Assembly: GCA_021298315.1 (NCBI GenBank)
Contig: JAJTFC010000030.1
Location: 1-45,700, forward strand
Length of the DNA: 45,700 nt
Reading direction: 5' to 3'
DNA from: Planctomycetaceae bacterium
GTDB taxonomy: Bacteria; Planctomycetota; Planctomycetia; Pirellulales; Pirellulaceae
A model generated the notes under the pieces. It was not told where the DNA came from. It did not search any database and worked only from the letters and a program-made list of their open reading frames with translations. Positions 18,206-25,700 of the stretch are shown piece after piece. The stretch's first letter is position 1, and each line of letters begins with the position of its first letter. The position numbers were made by a program, and so were the translations under genes.

Positions 18206-19036
18206 TTACTGGGCTGGACGTACGTTCCATCCAATCCATATCCAGCAGAGCAAGGGTACCAACCAAACGGCTATTTCGCAGAGGGATTCTATTTTTTTGA
18301 GTCTAGGGCTAAGTGGCACGTTCCAGTCGAGCCTAACATTGTCATCCTTCGAGCCGACGATTTGCTCGTACTCGAGGGATTCGCAAGGGGCTATTCCCTG
18401 TTGAACTAGCCATCCAGATAATTCGCCGCTCGCTTGGTTCTCGAACTCGTCGATTCCTGTTTTTATGGCTAATCCATAGTCGGGATCTAGAATCCAAGTT
18501 TCCGTTTGGCTTTGGGCTTCGAGTACCACATGCCCTCCGAGCCCGATAAAGCGCGATTGGATTCCCTGAGCCCAAAGAAGATCCTGCAAGACCGCAGATC
18601 GTTCCGAGCAATCCCCCTTACCACCGTAGACAATCCAAACCGGGTTTTGCGTTCGCAAAAGGGGCGAATAGAACTGGCCCAAGATCCACTGGGCCCAGTT
18701 TTCCCATGGGGCAAGATCCCGGCTTTGGCAATGCTCCGTAATCATGTGAACATAATGATTCGCGTGGCGAAGATTCGCGCCAATGGATCCTTTCTCCAAT
18801 GCGCTTGAGGCCAGCGCCCGCGTAGTCTGATAGTCGAGCAAGCGTTCCATCGAATAGGAGTCGATCGACACAAAACGAGAGAAAAACCCCAGTGAACTCA
18901 AACAAGCGATAGCTACAATGAGCCAAGTTGGCACAATCTGTGGGAATCCCGCATGAGCATCCTCCGGTACATAGTATTGCATGTTGAATCTCGAACCAAA
19001 AACGGTTCTACGAGTACGCTTGCCAAAGGACTCCAT
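18206..19036 (-). CDS. Membrane-anchored transglutaminase-like protein
   Basis: The 276-residue protein has a hydrophobic segment at about 37-55 and another near the C-terminus (IAVWLVPLLCWIWIGW). Between them is a transglutaminase/protease-like core with a plausible Cys-His-Asp triad: Cys143 in GKGDCSERSAVLQDLLWAQG, His169 in GLGGHVVLE and Asp184 in WILDPDYG. The helix after the Cys, which matches recruitment of short-chain thiol enzymes, supports this. A periplasm-facing peptidase or crosslinking role is an inference. The gene stands alone, divergent from the UvrC-like gene. Confidence 0.75.
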   Translation of the reverse strand: MESFGKRTRRTVFGSRFNMQYYVPEDAHAGFPQIVPTWLIVAIACLSSLGFFSRFVSIDSYSMERLLDYQTTRALASSALEKGSIGANLRHANHYVHMITEHCQSRDLAPWENWAQWILGQFYSPLLRTQNPVWIVYGGKGDCSERSAVLQDLLWAQGIQSRFIGLGGHVVLEAQSQTETWILDPDYGLAIKTGIDEFENQASGELSGWLVQQGIAPCESLEYEQIVGSKDDNVRLDWNVPLSPRLKKIESLCEIAVWLVPLLCWIWIGWNVRPAQ

Positions 19037-19138
19037 TGCCCTTTACACTAACTCCACAACCCGGCTCTGTAGGCTGGGTTTCTGGCTGTTTGAAAGTCAA
19101 CCAATTTGTAATGATTACAGAACGCACAAGTTGCTTGC

Positions 19139-20407
19139 ATGGAAGCTCCGAATCGTTGCAATACCGATAACAAGCCTCAGGCTAAATGGACCGAGTCGTT
19201 CGTCGACTTCGGCCCGGATTTGCTATTTAGCGATCCATCGCTGCACGCATGCAGTCCGACACTGGCCCGCATCGATGCGACGGATCTCAAAAGCACGGCC
19301 TCGATCCAAAAGGAACTCAAGTCCCTTGTTCAGAAGTATGTGCCTTACAGCCCTGGTATTTACGGTATCCTCGATCCGCTGAATCGATTGATCTATGTCG
19401 GCAAATCCAAAGCGCTCCGAGCGAGGCTTTTGAGTTATTTCCTTCCGGGCGTAAGCGATGAGAAAGCTGGGCAAATTCTCAAGCATGCGCGTGGGATCGT
19501 TTGGGAGACTCAGCCCAGTGAGTTTGCAGCTCTGTTGCGAGAGCAATCGCTGATCCGAACTTGGCAGCCGACACTCAATGTCGTTGGGATGCCTAATCGC
19601 AGCCAACCGGCCTACCTGAACCTTGGACGCGGCCCGGCCGAATCGTTTTACGTTTCCCGGCAATGGGATACGCGAGCCTCGATCTGCCGTGGTCCGCTCT
19701 ATGGATCCACCAAATTGTTTCGAGCTGCCGAGATCCTTAACCGCTACTTCTTGCTCAGGGATTGCTCTACCAAAACCCCGATGCTTTTTTCGGATCAACT
19801 TTCCCTGTTCGATATCCCCGAAAGAGCCGGTTGCTTGCGTGCCGAACTAGGCACTTGCCTTGCACCATGCTTAGCCGATTCGCTCAGGTCTAACTATCGG
19901 GCTCAGGAAGATCTCGCGAGGGCTTGGATGCGAGGTGAATCGGCTGATATTTATCATCAGTTGGCCCAGCAGATGCAAAAGGCGGTCGAACGAACGCAAT
20001 TCGAGCGGGCCGCAAGATTGCAAGAGGATGCAGCGATCTTCAAGTGGCTCCATGGAAAACTCAAGCAACTGCAGAAAGCCTCATGCGATCCACCGAGCCT
20101 CTATTGGGTTGAGACAACAGGTGGAACAAGATTTCCAAAGGGAGGTATCTTGTATTTGCTCAGGTCTGGAGGTGTGCAGTTTGCAGTCGCTCATCGCCCC
20201 AAATCCTCTTCGATTCGCAAATCTCTAGAAACCTGGCTTGGAGCCGACAAGGAGATCGAGCTTAGGTACTGCAGGCCCCACGAGACGTTAGGCTTAGTGG
20301 CGACTTGGTTTCAAAAGAATCCGTCGCTTAAAAAAAATCGTCTCCCGGTAAAATCACTGGGAGACGCTCTAGAAGGATTAGCCAAGCTATCTGCGGGTGG
20401 AAACTAG
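19139..20407 (+). CDS. UvrC-like GIY-YIG nuclease, short form without the RNase H-type domain
   Basis: The 422-residue protein resembles the N-terminal half of UvrC. The GIY-YIG domain is at about 70-155 (GIYGILDPLNRLIYVGKSKALRARLLSYF, then EFAALLREQSLIRTWQPTLN with the likely metal-binding Glu). A Cys-containing ELGTCLAPC segment matches the UvrC CxGPC region. A UVR-type UvrB-binding helix pair is seen at about 275-305 (MQKAVERTQFERAARLQED). The C-terminal RNase H-fold and HhH domains of UvrC are absent. It may make only the 3' incision, like Cho, or act in another repair path; this is inference. Its 3' end overlaps the convergent downstream gene by 4 bp. Confidence 0.82.
   Translation: MEAPNRCNTDNKPQAKWTESFVDFGPDLLFSDPSLHACSPTLARIDATDLKSTASIQKELKSLVQKYVPYSPGIYGILDPLNRLIYVGKSKALRARLLSYFLPGVSDEKAGQILKHARGIVWETQPSEFAALLREQSLIRTWQPTLNVVGMPNRSQPAYLNLGRGPAESFYVSRQWDTRASICRGPLYGSTKLFRAAEILNRYFLLRDCSTKTPMLFSDQLSLFDIPERAGCLRAELGTCLAPCLADSLRSNYRAQEDLARAWMRGESADIYHQLAQQMQKAVERTQFERAARLQEDAAIFKWLHGKLKQLQKASCDPPSLYWVETTGGTRFPKGGILYLLRSGGVQFAVAHRPKSSSIRKSLETWLGADKEIELRYCRPHETLGLVATWFQKNPSLKKNRLPVKSLGDALEGLAKLSAGGN
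20331..20366 (-). terminator. Intrinsic terminator for the Spy-like gene, embedded in the UvrC-like coding sequence
   Basis: On the minus strand CGTCTCCC/GGGAGACG (20366-20359 with 20346-20339) form a perfect 8-bp stem followed by a run of T residues. It begins about 38 bp beyond the stop of the minus-strand gene at 20404 and lies wholly inside the last codons of the convergent UvrC-like gene. Confidence 0.8.
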
Positions 20408-21231
20408 TTGTCGTTGCCGCCGGGTCGACGATTGCCACGTCCACCACCAGGACCGCCAGGTCCACCTTGCCCACCCCATTGTGGCTCAGGGAACTTGAAC
20501 TCAGGGCCCTTGAGAGTCTCCATATCTTCTTTTTGTTTGGCTGTCAAAATCTCTTTGATCTTGCCTTCGGCCTCTTCCCGCATCTTGGTCATCTTCTCAC
20601 GGGCATCCTGGCTAAATCCACCTTGGAAGAGCTCTCGCATCTTTTCGCCGTTCGCTTTATTGACCTCGGCCATCTTGGCCTTTTGGTCATCTGTAATTCC
20701 CAGGCGAGTGGCTACCAACTTGCTCGACAGAGACTGAAGATTACCGCGTTGGATCATTAATCCAACAAGGCGATCGAGCTGTTTTGGATCGAGGATTTCC
20801 TCGACCTTAGCTTCGTTTTCCTCAGCAGCCTTTTGCATCTTTTCCATCATGGCTTGCATGTCTTGCGGATTGAAACCGCCAGGCTGGCCTCCGCCCGCGT
20901 TTTGTCCACCGGCTCCACCTGGACCACCTCGTTGCGGGGCCATATTCCGCATCGCTTCCATCGCAGCCTTGCCGAGTTCCTCAAGCTCCGCGACTTGATC
21001 TTCATCAAGCTTGAGTTCCTCGCGGACTTCCTTCATTCGCAATAGGCCGGTTACACCGCCACCCATCATGCCGCCGCCCATCATTCCCATGCCCATGCGT
21101 CCGCCACCAGGACCACCTTGGCCACGTCCGCCACCGGGCCCCCCTGGGCCTTGTGCCAGAGCCCCAAGACTCAGGACACCCACCATACTCACGGATAAAG
21201 CAAATCTCGACAAAAGTTTTTTCATTGGCAT
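20404..21231 (-). CDS. Secreted Gly/Met-rich protein with four LxxxQ (Spy-like) repeats
   Basis: The 275-residue protein has a signal peptide (LLSRFALSVSMVGVLSLGALAQ) followed by a Gly/Pro/Met-rich segment at about 28-60. Four helical repeats follow, each with an L-D-x-x-Q or L-T-x-x-Q start: LKLDEDQVAEL, EILDPKQLDRL, LGITDDQKAKM and EILTAKQKEDM. This pattern matches the LTxxQ motif of Spy/CpxP periplasmic chaperones. A Gly-rich tail closes the protein. Similar proteins are common in planctomycetes without assigned role. A periplasmic stress or metal-related role is possible from the Met-rich stretch, but it is inference. Confidence 0.75.
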   Translation of the reverse strand: MPMKKLLSRFALSVSMVGVLSLGALAQGPGGPGGGRGQGGPGGGRMGMGMMGGGMMGGGVTGLLRMKEVREELKLDEDQVAELEELGKAAMEAMRNMAPQRGGPGGAGGQNAGGGQPGGFNPQDMQAMMEKMQKAAEENEAKVEEILDPKQLDRLVGLMIQRGNLQSLSSKLVATRLGITDDQKAKMAEVNKANGEKMRELFQGGFSQDAREKMTKMREEAEGKIKEILTAKQKEDMETLKGPEFKFPEPQWGGQGGPGGPGGGRGNRRPGGNDN

Positions 21232-21389
21232 GAGGATAGCCCCAGTACAAACAGCGGTATTGAAGGAACGTAACAGAAAAGTCTCGCAAGACCCGATCGG
21301 GGGTCACCGATAGGTTATGCTACACCATCGGGTACCCTTTGTAACCCATGGATTTCGATGTCGTTTCGCTAACTTAGGGAAAATTTTGT

Positions 21390-21929
21390 ATGGAAATTTC
21401 CAGTGCATTACCCACCCCCGCTCAGGTTCTTGGGATGAGGGACGGGGCCATTGGCCAAATGGAGTTCGCAAGGCGCTATACCTTGGGGCTTCTTTCCGAG
21501 GTTCCCGAAGAGCTTTGGCAAGTCCCTCCGGCGGGAATTCCCAGTCATTTTGCTTGGCAAGTTGGGCATTTGGCCGTTGCTCAATACGGACTGATGCTCT
21601 TTAGGCAAAGGGGTAGGGCCGAAGGTGACGTCGAATTGATGCCTGGTTGGTTTCGAAAACGATATTCAAGAGGAACTAGCGCCATCGAAGATCCAAGCCC
21701 TCATCCGGATCGAAAAACGATGCTAGGCATGTTGGAACGAATTCATATCGCAGCCATGGAATTTATGAAACAAGCGCCAGCGGAATTGCTCCTGGAGCCA
21801 ACCGAAATGCCCTATACAGCCTACCCGATCAAACTCGGGGCTTTCCTGTTTTGCCCATTGCACGAATCGATCCACTCTGGCCAAATCGGACTGCTCCGTC
21901 GGGCTCACGGACTTTCCCCCGTTCGCTAG
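21390..21929 (+). CDS. DinB-like four-helix-bundle protein
   Basis: The 179-residue protein fits the DinB/YfiT-like metalloprotein fold. The metal-binding His positions are visible as His in the HFAWQVGHLAVAQYG helix and HESIHSGQIGLLRR near the C-terminus (HxxxH type). Such proteins act as thiol-dependent transferases or have unknown stress roles. No signal peptide is present. The ATG at 21390 lacks a clear ribosome binding site. It lies between the Spy-like gene and the acyltransferase gene. Confidence 0.82.
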   Translation: MEISSALPTPAQVLGMRDGAIGQMEFARRYTLGLLSEVPEELWQVPPAGIPSHFAWQVGHLAVAQYGLMLFRQRGRAEGDVELMPGWFRKRYSRGTSAIEDPSPHPDRKTMLGMLERIHIAAMEFMKQAPAELLLEPTEMPYTAYPIKLGAFLFCPLHESIHSGQIGLLRRAHGLSPVR

Positions 21930-22030
21930 CCCTCAATCCACACAGTGATCTACTACGGAAGATCCAAGATTGTTAGACTCCCTGAGCGAAAGTCACCGGA
22001 ATCCACTCGACAAGGAATGCGTCAAAAAAC

Positions 22031-22969
22031 ATGGAGGAAGCCAGCCATCAGACTTACTCCTGGCAAGATCGGATTGCCTTCTGGACCTTTAGGCTCTTTA
22101 TCGCATCGGTCCAATCGCTCTCTCTGGAGCGCTGCGAACGTTTTGCCAAGCTCCTGGCCTACCTGCTAACGCACGTGATCAAGGTTCGCCGGTCGCTCGT
22201 GGAATGCAATCTCAAGAGAGTCTTTCCAGGTTGGACTCAGGATGAATCGCTCGCAACGCAAGAGCAGATGTGGGAGCATTTGATTTTGATGGTCTGTGAA
22301 ATCGCGCACGCAAGTCGCAAAATTCATCGAGAGAACTGGTACGAGCATTTCGATATTCCAGATCGCAAAGAAATGCTCCGATTGGTGCTTGATCCGCGTC
22401 CCAAAATCTTGGTCTCTGGTCATTTCGGAAACTTTGAACTGGCCGGTTTTATCACAGGCCTTTTTGGGATCTCAACAACCGCTATCGCACGCCCCTTGGA
22501 CAACGGCTTTGTGCATGAGTACATCGATCGCTTCCGCTCCTGCGGCGGACAGTTCATGCTTTCCAAAAGTGGCAGTTCTAGCCAAGTCGAGGCGCTGCTG
22601 GCAAAAGGAGGAGCTTTGTCGCTGCTTGCAGACCAATACGGTGGTCCCAAAGGCTGCTGGGTTGAGTTCCTCGGGCAATTGGCTTCGTGCCATAAAGCCT
22701 TAGCACTCTTTACCCTCTCAAGCGGCGCTCCGATGATGGTCTGCTCGAATATCCGAACCTCAAGGCCTCTGCACTTTAAGATGTCTATCCTCGGATTGGC
22801 CGACCCTCAACAAACCGATTGCCCGGACTCGATCCTTGCGATGACCAAGTGGTACAACCAGTGCCTTGAAGGAGCGATCCGCGCAACGCCCAGCCAATAT
22901 TGGTGGGTGCACCACCGCTGGAAAGGAACCCCCCCGGCCAAAGCCATTCAAGCCAACAAGGTGGCTTGA
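22031..22969 (+). CDS. LpxL/HtrB-family lysophospholipid/lipid A acyltransferase
   Basis: The 312-residue protein carries the HxxxxE catalytic motif as SGHFGNFE (His131, Glu136) and the DQYGGPKGCWVEFLGQ segment that matches the second family block. The C-terminal YWWVHHRWK matches the family's ending (WxHxRWK). The N-terminal segment is amphipathic or hydrophobic (AFWTFRLFIASVQSLSL), consistent with inner-membrane association. It probably acylates lipid A precursors or related lipids, consistent with a Gram-negative envelope. The gene follows the DinB-like gene by about 100 bp on the same strand. Confidence 0.92.
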   Translation: MEEASHQTYSWQDRIAFWTFRLFIASVQSLSLERCERFAKLLAYLLTHVIKVRRSLVECNLKRVFPGWTQDESLATQEQMWEHLILMVCEIAHASRKIHRENWYEHFDIPDRKEMLRLVLDPRPKILVSGHFGNFELAGFITGLFGISTTAIARPLDNGFVHEYIDRFRSCGGQFMLSKSGSSSQVEALLAKGGALSLLADQYGGPKGCWVEFLGQLASCHKALALFTLSSGAPMMVCSNIRTSRPLHFKMSILGLADPQQTDCPDSILAMTKWYNQCLEGAIRATPSQYWWVHHRWKGTPPAKAIQANKVA

Positions 22970-23072
22970 TTTCTCTTGGACTCATCAAGCCACTATTTTC
23001 CCAATAGCCGAATATAATGCGTTGGGTTCAGTGGCACATCGCAAATCCATATCCACACAAGCGTTTTCACTT

Positions 23073-23540
23073 ATGCCAAAAATTCACCGATCCTTAGGCC
23101 TCTCGGTCAGCTACCCCGACAACTGGACTCTTAGCGAGGATATGCAAGACCAGCAGATCGTAGGCTTTCAAATACAAAGCCCCGGCAGCGCCTACATGTC
23201 GGTCCTGAGTTTCGATTGGTCGACCACTCCAGACCAAGCCATCGAGCAAGCCTCAAGCGTCATCAAAGCAGAATACGACAACGTCGAGCAAGAGAGTTTT
23301 GCGCCCGAGCTTATTTCTCATCCAGGGCCGTTGGCCGATGCCAAAGGCAGCGAACTGTATTTCTACTACTTGGATCTGCTGGTTCGCGCAAAACTCATCG
23401 CCTTTGGAATACCAAATCAAACGATCTTGACCCAATTCCAAGCTGAAGACTCCGAATTTGCTTCTATGGAGCGAGTCTTCGATGCGATGCTTCTGACTCT
23501 TTGCCAATCGATCATGGCACAAGATCAAGAAGATGCCTAA
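23073..23540 (+). CDS. Uncharacterised 155-residue protein (DcrB/PsbP-like fold possible)
   Basis: The product opens MPKIHRSLGLSVSYPDNWTLSED. The YPDNW...I-G-F-Q-I-Q-SP-G-SAYMSV arrangement recalls DcrB/PsbP-like beta-sheet proteins, but it has no signal peptide. The start at 23073 is chosen over an upstream frame that overlaps the acyltransferase gene, because the earlier residues look random. It lies 103 bp after the acyltransferase and is followed by a strong bidirectional terminator. Function is unknown. Confidence 0.65.
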   Translation: MPKIHRSLGLSVSYPDNWTLSEDMQDQQIVGFQIQSPGSAYMSVLSFDWSTTPDQAIEQASSVIKAEYDNVEQESFAPELISHPGPLADAKGSELYFYYLDLLVRAKLIAFGIPNQTILTQFQAEDSEFASMERVFDAMLLTLCQSIMAQDQEDA

Positions 23541-23575
23541 GAGCAACGATTGAGGCCTGCTCGGCGACCAAAAGA

Positions 23576-23652
23576 AAAAGCCTCACCCAATAGCAGTTGG
23601 TCACGCCCGAAATCCAACCACCACTAGGTGAGGCAAGTTTAGTTTTTTTTAA
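23576..23652. terminator. Bidirectional intrinsic terminator between convergent genes
   Basis: GCCTCACC (23580-23587) pairs with GGTGAGGC (23627-23634); TTGG/CCAA inside extends the structure. On the plus strand a T-run follows (about 23641-23652); on the minus strand the stem is followed by CTTTTTCTTTT. It serves the 155-residue protein gene on the plus strand and can serve serS on the minus strand. Nothing else is visible in the 289-bp gap. Confidence 0.8.
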
Positions 23653-23829
23653 CTTTCAGTCTCGATTGCTTAGTTCGACACCACAGGTAGTCTACAGCAT
23701 CTTTCGTCGCTTTGCTACAACATCGATCGTTTTTTTAGGGAAATTTCCGAGTTGGCATGTTCGCTTTTTGTAATTATTGCGTCACCCCAAAAAACTTGGA
23801 TAAATCAACGCTTACAGCTCATTAAGTTC

Positions 23830-25104
23830 TTAACCGATACGGTCTTTCCCGACCCAAGGAACCAAAACCTTCGGGATTTTAATCGAGCCATCTGCAAGCT
23901 GATGATTCTCCATCAATGCGATTAATGCACGGCTGATGGCCACGGCCGTCCCATTAAGGGTGTGGGCGTAGTGTGTCCCCTTTTCCCCTTTGACACGATA
24001 ACGAATATTTAATCTTCTTGCTTGATAGTCCGTGCAGTTGGATGTGCTTGTGACTTCGCCCCATTCTCCCCCGTTTCCTCTTCCGGGCATCCAAGCTTCC
24101 AAGTCATATTTTCGATAAGCCGGACCGCCTAGGTCGCCTGTAGCGGTGTCGACAACCCTGTAAGGAATTTCCAAAGCATCAAAAATCTCGCACTCGATGG
24201 CACGTATTTCCTCATGCACCGAACTGCTTTGATCAGGAGTTGTGAATGCAAACATCTCCACTTTGGTGAATTGGTGCACGCGGTAAAGTCCTCTGGAGGC
24301 CCGCCCGGCGGCACCAGCTTCGGTTCGAAAACAATGGCTGATGCCGACGAGTTTAAGCGGCAACTCTTCAGCTTCGAGCACTTGGTTGTGGTACATCCCT
24401 CCCAAAGTGATTTCGGCGGTGGCAACGAGATTCAACTCGGTGTTCTCGATGCTATAGATCTGGGTCTCTGGCCCGCGTGGAATAAAGCCAATTCCGTGCA
24501 AAATATCGGTGCTGGCCACATCTGGGGTAGTGATTGGAACGAAACCCTTGCGAATCAAAAGGCTCAGGGAAAACTGCTGCAGAGCCAAGTCCAAAAGTAC
24601 CGCATCCCGCTTGAGAAAGTAAAAGCCCGCGCCGGCAACCCTCGCTCCGGCTTCGAAATCGATCATGTCGTGAATCGCACCGAGCTCTAAGTGATCCTTG
24701 GGCTTGAAATCAAAGGTTGGGATCGGTGTCGTGCCGCGTGCGATCTCCAGATTCGCATGATCATCGTTTCCAATAGGAGCCGACGGGTGGGTCATGTTCG
24801 GGACTCGCGAAAGCAAGGAATCGATCTCTCGATCCAAAGCATCATGGTCTTTTTGCGATTGCTCTTTATGGGCTCTTAGCAAACGACCCTTCTCCTTGAA
24901 CTCCTCTCGCTCTTGGGCAGGTACTTTGCCAATCTGTGCACTCACCGCATTGGCTTGTCTGTTCCACTCCTCTGCCTCGGCCAATTTCGCGCGCCTTTGC
25001 AATTCCAGGGCTACAATCCGATCGATATCCGCACTGGCTCCGCGCTGAAGGCAATTGGATTTGACCGCCTCGGCGTTTTCTACAACATATTTTCGATCAA
25101 GCAT
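23830..25104 (-). CDS. serS: Seryl-tRNA synthetase
   Basis: The 424-residue class II synthetase begins with the long coiled-coil tRNA-binding arm (residues about 1-105), then the catalytic core. Motif 2 is seen as RTEAGAAGRASRGLYRVHQFTKVEMF and motif 3 as GTAVAISRALIALMENHQ; WGEVTSTSNCTDYQARRLNIRYR is the serine-pocket region. It charges tRNA-Ser and tRNA-Sec with serine in the cytoplasm. The start at 25104 (MLDRKYVVENAEAVKSN) is chosen because it gives the family N-terminus; an upstream frame adds a hydrophobic stretch not found in SerRS. Confidence 0.98.
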   Translation of the reverse strand: MLDRKYVVENAEAVKSNCLQRGASADIDRIVALELQRRAKLAEAEEWNRQANAVSAQIGKVPAQEREEFKEKGRLLRAHKEQSQKDHDALDREIDSLLSRVPNMTHPSAPIGNDDHANLEIARGTTPIPTFDFKPKDHLELGAIHDMIDFEAGARVAGAGFYFLKRDAVLLDLALQQFSLSLLIRKGFVPITTPDVASTDILHGIGFIPRGPETQIYSIENTELNLVATAEITLGGMYHNQVLEAEELPLKLVGISHCFRTEAGAAGRASRGLYRVHQFTKVEMFAFTTPDQSSSVHEEIRAIECEIFDALEIPYRVVDTATGDLGGPAYRKYDLEAWMPGRGNGGEWGEVTSTSNCTDYQARRLNIRYRVKGEKGTHYAHTLNGTAVAISRALIALMENHQLADGSIKIPKVLVPWVGKDRIG

Positions 25105-25307
25105 GTTCAATAGGATCCAAATGAAAAATTGGCTTAGCAAACCTGGCCGTAAAGTTTAACGCATTTGGGGATTTTGAGGATACCGAGCCAAGTCGCCTAG
25201 TTTGTCCGCAATATTTCGGCGTACTTTCACAAATCCCTAGACCGATGTTCAGGGGAACGGTCCGGCGAATTCTCCCCGAAGTACGAACCCAACAAATTCT
25301 TCCGATC

Positions 25308-25697
25308 ATGAAGCCCAAAACACCTGCAGCTCTTTCGGTTATCTTGGCAATCTGCTGCACTTTAATGAGCAATGACCTCCATGGACTCCTGGCTCAGGAA
25401 TCCCAAACCGCAGTAGATCCAAAATTCGCCAGTCCTGGAGAATCCGATCCTCTAAAAGAGGACGGAAAAAAATCTAGAGGCCTGTCTCAAATCGGCAAAA
25501 ACCGATTCGAGCCTTCGGCCAATCGCCAGTACCAAATCGAGCAAGCTCGGAAACAATCCCAAGCCCGCTCTGAACTATTGAGGTACTATGAAACCAGAGG
25601 GGTGAATTTCGCGCAACCCACTTTCGACGGTATGGCAATGCACCCCTATCCGATTTCAAGGCGTGGATTCTACATCCGACCTCTTAGGCCTTGGTAA
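25308..25697 (+). CDS. Small secreted protein of unknown function
   Basis: The 129-residue product has a signal peptide (ALSVILAICCTLMSNDLHGLLAQ) and then a polar, charged body ending FDGMAMHPYPISRRGFYIRPLRPW. No known domain is recognised. ATG 25308 is chosen because the signal peptide starts there; the upstream frame is not conserved in appearance. It converges with the large ThuA/cytochrome gene, 3 bp between stops. It may be periplasmic or surface-attached. Confidence 0.6.
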   Translation: MKPKTPAALSVILAICCTLMSNDLHGLLAQESQTAVDPKFASPGESDPLKEDGKKSRGLSQIGKNRFEPSANRQYQIEQARKQSQARSELLRYYETRGVNFAQPTFDGMAMHPYPISRRGFYIRPLRPW

Positions 25698-25700
25698 TAT

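Noticed and set aside
19223..19798. 191-residue minus-strand open frame inside the UvrC-like gene
   Set aside because: Antisense shadow; composition mirrors the coding strand and no domain is seen.
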